Origin: Goekera deserti
Lineage (GTDB): Bacteria; Actinomycetota; Actinomycetes; Mycobacteriales; Geodermatophilaceae
Length of the DNA: 64,000 nt
Reading direction: 5' to 3'
Assembly (NCBI RefSeq): GCF_010685995.1
Contig: NZ_JAAGWK010000009.1
Coordinates: 186,001-250,000, forward strand
A program made the position numbers and the translations under genes. Under the pieces are notes generated by a model. That model was not told the DNA's origin. It did not search any database and worked only from the letters and a program-made list of their open reading frames with translations. Numbering within the stretch: position 1 is the stretch's first letter; each line of letters starts with the position of its first letter. This document shows positions 53,766-64,000 of the stretch, one piece after another.

Positions 53766-55829
53766 GTGGACACCGCCGTGACCGACCCCGTGGTCGGGAT
53801 CGTCCTCGAGGGGCGCTACCGCCTCGAGGAGCGGCTGGCCCGCGGCGGCATGTCGACGGTCTACTCCGCCACCGACCTGCGGCTGGACCGGATCGTCGCG
53901 GTCAAGGTGATGGTCGAGCACCTGGCGCACGACCCTGCTTTCGTCGACCGGTTCACCCGCGAGGCCCGGGCCGCGGCCATGCTCAGCCACGTCAACGTGG
54001 TGTCGGTCAGCGACCAGGGCAGCGACCAGGGCCTGGTCTACCTGGTCATGGAGCTGGTCCGCGGCCGCACCCTGCGCGACCTGCTCCAGGCCCGCGGCCG
54101 GCTCACCGTGGCCGAGGCGTTCGCGGTGCTGGAGCCGATGCTCGCCGGGCTCACCGCCGCCCACCGGGCGGGCATCGTGCACCGCGACATCAAGCCGGAG
54201 AACGTGCTCATCTCCACCGAGGGCCAGGTGAAGGTGGCCGACTTCGGCCTGGCCCGCGCCGTCGCCGGGACCGGGCACACCAGCCACACCGGCGGCGTGC
54301 TCATCGGCACGGTCGCCTACCTCTCCCCCGAGCAGCTGGAGCGCGGCCGGGCCGACGGCCGCAGCGACGTCTACGCCGCCGGGATCGTCTTCTACGAGCT
54401 GCTCACCGGCCACCCGCCCTACGCCGGGGACACCCCGCTGGCGGTGGCCTACCAGCACGTGCACCACGACGTGCCGCTGCCCTCGGCCGAGGTGCCCGGC
54501 ATCCCGTGGCAGGTCGACGAGCTGGTCGCCCGGGCCACCCGCCGCGACCCCGGCGTCCGCCCGCTGGACGCCGGGGCGCTGCTGGCCGAGCTCGGCCGGC
54601 TGCGCAAGGAGCTGCAGCTGGCCCGGGTACCGGTGCCCACCGGCCGCGCCACCGCCAACCCGCACACGCTGCGCCCCACCAACCGGCCCGCCGGCGCCCG
54701 CCCCGGGCAGCCGTCGGCGTCCGGCTGGTCCCGGCCCCAGCAGTCCCGGCCCCAGCAGCCCCGGTCCGGGCACCCCAGCGCCCCCGGCAACCCGCGCACC
54801 GAGGTGCTCGGCCCGCGCGCCGACCGGGCCGGGCGCACCTCGATGCTGCCCGGGATGGGGCCCGGCCCCACCTCGCAGGTCGGCGCGCGGCCCGCGGTGG
54901 GGGCCACCCGCGTCCCGGTGCGGCCCGGGGTACCGCAGCACGTGCGGCGCCGGCGCGCCCGGCTCGCCGTCGCGATCATCCTGCTGCTGGCCGTCACCAT
55001 CGGCGCGATCGGCTGGTGGCTGGGCTCCGGCCGCTGGCGCGACGTGCCCTCCATCGTGGGCCAGCCCCAGGACCGGGCCATCGGCATGATCCAGCAGAAC
55101 GACCTGGACCCGGTGCTGGCCGACGCCGAGTACAGCGACACCGCGCCGGAGGGCGTGGTCATCCGCGCCGAGCCCGACGACGGCCGGCTGGTCATCGGCG
55201 GCGACGTCACCGTCGTGGTCTCCAAGGGTCCCGAGCGCTTCGTCGTCGACGGCGCGCTGATCGGCCGCCCGGTCGCCGAGCTGGAGGCCGCGGTCGACGC
55301 CCTGGACGGCGACCTGGAGCTCCGCACCACCCGCGGCCGCAGCGACGCCGTCCCGGCGGAGGCGGTGATCGACGTCGTCCCGGCGCCGGGCACCGAGATG
55401 GAACGCGGGACCACCGTGACCGCCACCGTGTCCGACGGGCCGGCGACGGTGCAGGTCCCCGACCTGGTGGGCGGCGACCCGGACGCGGTGCAGGAGACGC
55501 TGGAGGGCCTGGACTTCGAGGTCGAGCGGGCCAGCGCGCGCAGCAACGACGTCGAGCCGGGGCAGGTCATGGCGGTGAGCCCCGCGCCCGGCGAGGCCGC
55601 GCCCTACGGCAGCACCGTCACCGTGACGGTCTCCCAGGGGCCGGTGCAGGTCGTCGTGCCCGACGTCGTCGGCGAGGACGAGGACGACGCCCGGGCGATG
55701 CTGGAGGCGGCCGGGCTGCGGACCAGCGTGACCTCCTTCCTCGGCGACCGCGTGGTGCGGCAGTCCCCGGGGGCCGGGGAACGGGTCGACCCGGGCACCG
55801 AGGTCTCCCTGCTCGCCACCTTCGGCTGA
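53766..55829 (+). CDS. Ser/Thr protein kinase with PASTA domains (PknL-like)
   Basis: A 687-residue receptor kinase. The cytoplasmic Hanks-type domain (about residues 10-275) has the glycine loop LARGGMSTVY, the Lys in VAVKVM, HRDIKPENV and DFG. A Pro/Arg-rich linker leads to one membrane helix near residues 400-418 (LAVAIILLLAVTIGAI). About four extracellular PASTA repeats follow; the last two begin VQVPDLVGGDPDA and VVVPDVVGEDEDD. PASTA domains bind peptidoglycan fragments, linking wall status to phosphorylation. Its place between the Rv2175c-type gene and aroG matches the PknL locus. Mycobacterial PknL lacks PASTA domains as I recall. Confidence 0.9.
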   Translation: MDTAVTDPVVGIVLEGRYRLEERLARGGMSTVYSATDLRLDRIVAVKVMVEHLAHDPAFVDRFTREARAAAMLSHVNVVSVSDQGSDQGLVYLVMELVRGRTLRDLLQARGRLTVAEAFAVLEPMLAGLTAAHRAGIVHRDIKPENVLISTEGQVKVADFGLARAVAGTGHTSHTGGVLIGTVAYLSPEQLERGRADGRSDVYAAGIVFYELLTGHPPYAGDTPLAVAYQHVHHDVPLPSAEVPGIPWQVDELVARATRRDPGVRPLDAGALLAELGRLRKELQLARVPVPTGRATANPHTLRPTNRPAGARPGQPSASGWSRPQQSRPQQPRSGHPSAPGNPRTEVLGPRADRAGRTSMLPGMGPGPTSQVGARPAVGATRVPVRPGVPQHVRRRRARLAVAIILLLAVTIGAIGWWLGSGRWRDVPSIVGQPQDRAIGMIQQNDLDPVLADAEYSDTAPEGVVIRAEPDDGRLVIGGDVTVVVSKGPERFVVDGALIGRPVAELEAAVDALDGDLELRTTRGRSDAVPAEAVIDVVPAPGTEMERGTTVTATVSDGPATVQVPDLVGGDPDAVQETLEGLDFEVERASARSNDVEPGQVMAVSPAPGEAAPYGSTVTVTVSQGPVQVVVPDVVGEDEDDARAMLEAAGLRTSVTSFLGDRVVRQSPGAGERVDPGTEVSLLATFG

Positions 55830-55849
55830 CCGCGGTTGGCAAGTAGGGA

Positions 55850-55881
55850 AGGCTGAGCTAACTTAGGAGTGCCTCAGCACA
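55850..55881 (+). promoter_or_regulatory. Candidate iron-regulator (DmdR/IdeR) operator before the ferredoxin-bacterioferritin genes
   Basis: In an unusually AT-rich stretch, TTAGGAGTGCCTCAGCACA (55863-55881) matches 11 of 19 positions of the DtxR/IdeR consensus, including the full TTAGG half-site. An overlapping segment, AAGGCTGAGCTAACTTAGG, partly matches in the other orientation. Bacterioferritin genes are often IdeR-controlled. A weak match, so tentative. Confidence 0.4.
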
Positions 55882-55918
55882 CTCTGCCCCCAGCACGACA
55901 CGACGTCTCGGGAGTCCC

Positions 55919-56116
55919 GTGTACGCCTGCATCTGTCACGCCGTGACCGAGACCGAGCTCGCCGACGTGATCGCCGGCGGTGCCCGCACCGAGGACGAGG
56001 TCGGCGACGCGTGCGCCGCGGGCACCGGCTGCGGCGGCTGCCTGGACCGGATCTGCGACCGGCTGCGCGCGGCGCACCCGCTGCACGGCCTGGAGCTGCC
56101 CGCACACGCAGCCTGA
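55919..56116 (+). CDS. bfd: Bacterioferritin-associated ferredoxin (Bfd)
   Basis: A 65-residue [2Fe-2S] protein of the BFD-like family. Four Cys fit the cluster pattern: YACICHAVTE near the N-terminus and GTGCGGCLDRIC in the middle (five Cys are visible in all). Bfd reduces the bacterioferritin core to release iron. The GTG start has GGGAG four bases upstream. The bacterioferritin gene follows 106 bases downstream, supporting the pairing. Confidence 0.88.
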   Translation: MYACICHAVTETELADVIAGGARTEDEVGDACAAGTGCGGCLDRICDRLRAAHPLHGLELPAHAA

Positions 56117-56222
56117 GCCCGGGCGTCCGGCCGCGACCCGGCCTGCCGGCCAGGAGCGCTCGCTACCCTCCCCCCGAGCCCGCCCGACCGGGCAGGTCAC
56201 ACGCGGACGACGGAGGAACGAC

Positions 56223-56702
56223 ATGCAGGGTGACGCCCGCGTCATCGAGATGCTCAACGAGCAGCTCACCAGCGAGCTCACGGCGATCAACCAGTACTTC
56301 CTGCACGCGAAGATGCAGGAGAACTGGGGCTACACGAAGCTGGCGGCGCACACGCGCGCGGAGTCGATCGAGGAGATGACCCACGCGGAGAAGCTCACCG
56401 ACCGCATCCTCTTCCTCGAGGGCCTGCCGAACTACCAGAAGCTGCTGTCGCTGCGCATCGGCCAGACCATCACCGAGCAGTTCGAGGCCGACATGGCCAT
56501 CGAGATCGAGGTCGTGGACCGGCTCCGCCCGGCCATCGCCCACTGCGCGGCGGTGGGTGACCACACCAGCAAGCGGCTGTTCGAGGAGATCCTCGCCGAC
56601 GAGGAGCACCACATCGACTACCTGGAGACCCAGCTGTCGCTGATCGGGAACCTCGGCGAGCCGCTGTACCTCGCCGGCCAGATCGAGCACCCCACCGCCT
56701 GA
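56223..56702 (+). CDS. bfr: Bacterioferritin
   Basis: Heme-containing iron-storage protein of 159 residues that forms a 24-mer. All ferroxidase ligands are present: Glu18, Glu51, His54, Glu94, Glu127 and His130. Met52, the axial heme ligand, marks it as bacterioferritin rather than ferritin. The ATG has a strong GGAGG upstream. It oxidises Fe(II) and stores it as ferric mineral, with Bfd as the likely release partner. Confidence 0.96.
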   Translation: MQGDARVIEMLNEQLTSELTAINQYFLHAKMQENWGYTKLAAHTRAESIEEMTHAEKLTDRILFLEGLPNYQKLLSLRIGQTITEQFEADMAIEIEVVDRLRPAIAHCAAVGDHTSKRLFEEILADEEHHIDYLETQLSLIGNLGEPLYLAGQIEHPTA

Positions 56703-56712
56703 GCGGCGCACC

Positions 56713-56756
56713 CGTCGACGGCCCCGTCCCCCTTCGGGGGGGCGGGGCCGTCGACG
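56713..56756 (+). terminator. Strong terminator after bfr
   Basis: Fourteen-base arms CGTCGACGGCCCCG (56713-56726) and CGGGGCCGTCGACG (56743-56756) extend inward through a CCCCC/GGGGG stem to a TTC loop. The hairpin begins 11 bases after the bfr stop. Confidence 0.85.
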
Positions 56757-56794
56757 TCGGTGCGGCACACCCGGGACGACGGCCGTTACCCCCG

Positions 56795-56821
56795 TTGACA
56801 GCAACACACAAGCCTTATCTT
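56795..56821 (+). promoter_or_regulatory. Promoter of the subtilase gene
   Basis: A perfect TTGACA -35 (56795-56800) and a TATCTT -10 (56816-56821) are separated by 15 bases in an AT-rich island that stands out from its surroundings. This gives a leader of about 90 bases before the GTG at 56919. Confidence 0.6.
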
Positions 56822-56918
56822 CTGCTAGTTAGCCGTGTTCACTAGGTCCACCTGAGCCCACGCTGTGCGGCACACCTGCCCGCACGACCGGCTCTCCGCC
56901 CGGACGAGGGGAACGCCC

Positions 56919-58094
56919 GTGCACGCTCGACACCTGCTCCGGACCACCGCGGTCGCCGCTGCCGCCCTGCTGGTCACCGCCGGACTCGGTACGACCGCGG
57001 CCTCCGCCGTGCCCGCCGCCCCGGGCCAGGGGGCGCTCGGCTCCTACATCGTGGTGCTCGCGCCGGGCAGCGTCCCCTCCGACGTGGCCGGGCTCGCCGC
57101 CGGGATGGGGGGCGACGTCGAGCACGTCTACACCGCCGCGCTCAGCGGCTTCGCCGTCACGCTGCCCCAGCCGCTGGCCGACCGGCTGAGCACCCTGCCC
57201 GGGGTGGTCTCGGTCGAGCCCGACGTCGCCGTGCAGACCACGACCACGCAGTCCGGCGCCACCTGGGGCCTGGACCGCACCGACCAGCGCGCACTGCCGC
57301 TGTCCAGCAGCTACACCTACACCGCGACCGGCGCCGGGGTGACCGCCTACGTCATCGACACCGGCATCGCGCTCGGCCACACCGACTTCACCGGCCGGGT
57401 GCGCAGCGGCGTCGACCAGATCGACGGCGGCACGGCCGACGACTGCAACGGCCACGGCACGCACGTCGCCGGCACCGTCGGCGGCAGCACGTACGGCGTG
57501 GCCAAGCAGGTCAGCCTGGTGGCCGTGCGGGTGCTCAACTGCTCCGGCAGCGGCAGCACCTCCGGGGTGATCGCCGGCGTCGACTGGGTCACCGCCGACC
57601 ACCAGGCCGGCCGGCCCGCGGTCGCCAACATGAGCCTCGGCGGCGGCACCAGCAGCGCCCTGGACACGGCCGTGGCCAACTCCATCCGGGACGGCGTCAC
57701 CTACGCCGTGGCCGCGGGCAACGGCGACGCCCGGGGCCGTCCGCTGGACGCCTGCACCTCCTCCCCGGCGCGCGTGCCGGCGGCGCTCACCACCGGCGCC
57801 ACCGACCGCACCGACGCCCCGGCCAGCTTCAGCAACTACGGCAGCTGCGTCGACCTGTTCGCACCCGGCGTCGGCATCACCAGCGACTGGTACACCAGCA
57901 CCACGGCCACCAACACCATCAGCGGGACGTCGATGGCGACCCCGCACGTGGCCGGCGTCGCGGCGCTCTACCTGCAGGGCAACCCCGGGGCCACCCCGGC
58001 GACCGTCAGCGCGGCAATCAAGAGCGGCGCCACGCAGGGCGCCGTGCCGACGACCCGGACGGCGGAGAACGACCTGCTGTTCAGCGCCTACTGA
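56919..58094 (+). CDS. Secreted S8 family serine peptidase (subtilase)
   Basis: A 391-residue exported protease. A signal peptide covers about residues 1-31 (ending near TTAASA), followed by an inhibitor I9-type propeptide ([15 protein letters not shown] to about residue 105) and the catalytic domain. The triad is intact: Asp in YVIDTGI, His in [10 protein letters not shown] and Ser in [12 protein letters not shown]. The mature enzyme resembles proteinase K or aqualysin types, with several Cys. The GTG has GAGGGG upstream. It is expected to degrade extracellular proteins. Confidence 0.94.
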   Translation: MHARHLLRTTAVAAAALLVTAGLGTTAASAVPAAPGQGALGSYIVVLAPGSVPSDVAGLAAGMGGDVEHVYTAALSGFAVTLPQPLADRLSTLPGVVSVEPDVAVQTTTTQSGATWGLDRTDQRALPLSSSYTYTATGAGVTAYVIDTGIALGHTDFTGRVRSGVDQIDGGTADDCNGHGTHVAGTVGGSTYGVAKQVSLVAVRVLNCSGSGSTSGVIAGVDWVTADHQAGRPAVANMSLGGGTSSALDTAVANSIRDGVTYAVAAGNGDARGRPLDACTSSPARVPAALTTGATDRTDAPASFSNYGSCVDLFAPGVGITSDWYTSTTATNTISGTSMATPHVAGVAALYLQGNPGATPATVSAAIKSGATQGAVPTTRTAENDLLFSAY

Positions 58095-58109
58095 GGCACC
58101 CGCCCGACC

Positions 58110-58149
58110 CGACGGCCCCGTCCCCGGCAGCGCGGGGGCGGGGCCGTCG
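58110..58149. terminator. Bidirectional terminator between the subtilase and threonine aldolase genes
   Basis: Eleven-base arms CGACGGCCCCG (58110-58120) and CGGGGCCGTCG (58139-58149) extend inward through TCCCC/GGGGG. The hairpin lies in the 74-base gap between convergent genes. Confidence 0.8.
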
Positions 58150-58168
58150 GCCGTCGGTGACGGGGCGC

Positions 58169-59182
<1,014 letters not shown>

Positions 59183-59197
59183 TCCGCCGTGCCTTCC

Positions 59198-59216
59198 GGC
59201 CCCGGCTGCCGGGGCC
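59198..59216 (-). terminator. Hairpin between aroG and the threonine aldolase gene
   Basis: Eight-base arms GGCCCCGG (59198-59205) and CCGGGGCC (59209-59216) enclose a three-base loop, about 90 bases beyond the aroG stop and 16 bases before the aldolase start. It may end the aroG transcript. Confidence 0.45.
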
Positions 59217-59304
59217 CGCTCAGGCCCCGTCCAGAGGCTCGTCCCGAGCGTGCGAGGGATGAGGGGGACGGGGTCCTTCGGATGTGGTGCGGGGCAGCGG
59301 GTCC

Positions 59305-62956
<3,652 letters not shown>

Positions 62957-62964
62957 CGTCCGTC

Positions 62965-63009
62965 CCCGCTGCTCCCCGTCACGGCCTGCCCGTGGTGGGG
63001 AGCAGCGGG
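62965..63009. terminator. Bidirectional terminator between the chemoreceptor and RNase AS genes
   Basis: Perfect 13-base arms CCCGCTGCTCCCC (62965-62977) and GGGGAGCAGCGGG (62997-63009) enclose a loop containing a second small CACGG/CCGTG stem. It lies eight bases after the chemoreceptor stop and eight bases from the convergent gene's stop. Confidence 0.85.
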
Positions 63010-63016
63010 TGCTGCC

Positions 63017-63502
63017 TCAGCCGCGGGCGGCCTCGACCGCGCGCCAGACGGCCAGGCCGTGCCGGGCGTCGACCAGGGCGTCGTGGGCGTCGGGCGACTT
63101 GGGCGGCAGCGGTGGGGAACCGGCGTCCTCCCAGTGCTGCTTCAGCTCGCGGGTGAATCGGGGCACGCTGCGGGGCAGCGCGGTCATCGCCCCCCAGAGC
63201 TGGCACAGCGCGACGTGGTCGTAGGCGGCGATCCACGCCCACATCTGCACCTCCTCCCCGGGTGCGGTGAGGAAGGAGAGCAGGTCGTCGCGGATCCGCT
63301 CGCGCGTGCGCCATGCCCGGTCCGCCGGTGGGGGCAGCTTGTCCAGCACGTTGCGGCGCACCCACGGGATCGCCCGGTCCGGGTCGAACTGGGTGGAGAC
63401 GGCGTAGAACTCCCGCCCCGTCTCGTCGACGACGCCGATCGACACCAGGTCGATGGTCGTGCCGTCCTCGATGAACTCGGTGTCGTAGAAGTAGCGCCGC
63501 AC
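63017..63502 (-). CDS. 3'-5' exoribonuclease (RNase AS, Rv2179c type)
   Basis: DEDDh-family exoribonuclease of 161 residues, very similar to M. tuberculosis Rv2179c. The first acidic pair is in YFYDTEFIEDG, the third Asp in WAWIAAYDHVALCQLWG and the last motif is HDALVDAR. Rv2179c is reported to prefer polyadenylate. I chose GTG 63502 over GTG 63511 because the product then begins VRRYFYDTEF like its homologue, and a TACGGT box ends seven bases before it. Confidence 0.92.
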   Translation of the reverse strand: MRRYFYDTEFIEDGTTIDLVSIGVVDETGREFYAVSTQFDPDRAIPWVRRNVLDKLPPPADRAWRTRERIRDDLLSFLTAPGEEVQMWAWIAAYDHVALCQLWGAMTALPRSVPRFTRELKQHWEDAGSPPLPPKSPDAHDALVDARHGLAVWRAVEAARG

Positions 63503-63509
63503 GTCGATC

Positions 63510-63515
63510 ACCGTA
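63510..63515 (-). promoter_or_regulatory. Putative leaderless promoter -10 of the RNase AS gene
   Basis: TACGGT on the minus strand fits TANNNT and ends seven bases before GTG 63502. This supports that start over the upstream in-frame GTG. Confidence 0.5.
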
Positions 63516-63581
63516 GGTGCTGCCGTGGCACCCAGCCCGCCGGACGACCGGCGGGCCGGGTGGGGGCCCGGCCGGCCGGGG

Positions 63582-64000
63582 TCAGCCGGCGAGGGTGGTG
63601 GGCACCCGGTCGGCCGACTCGCGGGCCGGCGGGCGCATCTGCGCGACCGCCTCGACGGCCGTGTTGCCGGTGGCGTCCATCGCGGCCTTGACCTTGGCGC
63701 CGTACAGGTCCACGTACTCCTGGCCGGACAGCGTCATGATCTCGTACATGATCTCGTCGGTGATCGACCGCTCCACGAAGCGGTCACCGGACAGGCCCGC
63801 GTAGCGGGAGAAGTCCAGGGGCTTGCCGATGCGCACCTCGACCTTGTGGATGCGCGGCAGCCGCTTGCCCAGCGGCTGCACCTTCTCGGTGTGCACCATG
63901 GCCACCGGGATGACCGGGACGCCGCTCTCCAGCGCCATCCGCGCCACCCCGGTCTTGCCGCGGTAGAGCCGTGCGTCCGGCGACCGGGTGCCCTCGGGGT
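63582..64000 (-). CDS. 1-acyl-sn-glycerol-3-phosphate acyltransferase (PlsC), C-terminal part
   Basis: The C-terminal 138 residues or so of a lysophospholipid acyltransferase; the gene enters from the right edge and the N-terminus with the HX4D catalytic motif is outside the window. The PEGTRSPD motif (motif III, glycerol-phosphate binding) is visible at the edge, followed by LYRGKTGVARMALESGVPVIPVAM (motif IV region). The tail has a helical region and a Pro/Ala end. M. tuberculosis Rv2182c occupies the same place near Rv2179c (from memory). Confidence 0.85.
   Translation of the reverse strand, partial: PEGTRSPDARLYRGKTGVARMALESGVPVIPVAMVHTEKVQPLGKRLPRIHKVEVRIGKPLDFSRYAGLSGDRFVERSITDEIMYEIMTLSGQEYVDLYGAKVKAAMDATGNTAVEAVAQMRPPARESADRVPTTLAG

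Overview
The window is a very GC-rich chromosomal segment (roughly three quarters G+C) from an actinobacterium. GTG starts, 4-base GTGA/ATGA gene overlaps and TANNNT boxes 5 to 8 bases before start codons are everywhere. A dcw cell-wall cluster, C50-type carotenoid genes, a chemoreceptor and an SOS mutagenesis operon together suggest a pigmented, motile soil or stone actinobacterium such as Geodermatophilaceae. That assignment is inference. No insertion sequence, integrase, phage gene, CRISPR array, rRNA or tRNA was seen.

Layout. 1-15040 (minus): division and cell-wall cluster mraZ, rsmH, ftsL-like, ftsI, murE, murF, mraY, murD, ftsW, murG, murC and the start of ftsQ. It carries an MraZ operator, a tandem-hairpin RNA leader before rsmH, and what looks like a separate leaderless promoter for murE. 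15190-19972 (plus): MoxR ATPase, DUF58 protein and transglutaminase. 20255-22083 (minus): DUF3040 protein and DNA polymerase IV under a LexA box. 22357-25059 (plus): a low-complexity Asp/Gly/Ala repeat protein, a JmjC/cupin oxygenase and a thioredoxin-fold Fe-S protein. This cassette is the best candidate for an undescribed system. 25140-27112 (minus): alkaline-phosphatase-type hydrolase and methyltransferase. 27709-32703 (minus): LexA-controlled DUF6504, HEPN protein and DnaE2-type polymerase.

32918-38385 (plus): YbaK deacylase, acetyltransferase, CrtO-like carotenoid oxidoreductase, CruF-like hydratase, glycosyltransferase and flavin reductase. 38405-44798: adenosine kinase, CDP-alcohol phosphatidyltransferase, secreted lipase, and an ABC transporter with a LolA-like partner. 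45671-50417: metF diverging from crtE-crtI-crtB. 50430-55829: an Rv2175c-type DNA-binding protein sharing a palindromic divergent start region with an FMN hydroxyacid oxidase, a ZTP riboswitch with glyA, and a PASTA Ser/Thr kinase. 55919-64000: bacterioferritin-associated ferredoxin and bacterioferritin, secreted subtilase, threonine aldolase, class II DAHP synthase, chemoreceptor, RNase AS and the C-terminal part of a PlsC acyltransferase.

How the parts work together. The first 15 kb builds peptidoglycan precursors and the division septum. CrtE, CrtB and CrtI should supply a C40 carotenoid that the CrtO-like, CruF-like and glycosyltransferase products could oxidise, hydrate and glycosylate. 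Two matching LexA boxes tie DinB and DnaE2 into one DNA-damage response. From memory, gene order broadly follows the Mycobacterium tuberculosis Rv2151c-Rv2182c stretch, with pigment, SOS, peptide-cassette and chemotaxis genes inserted between conserved landmarks.
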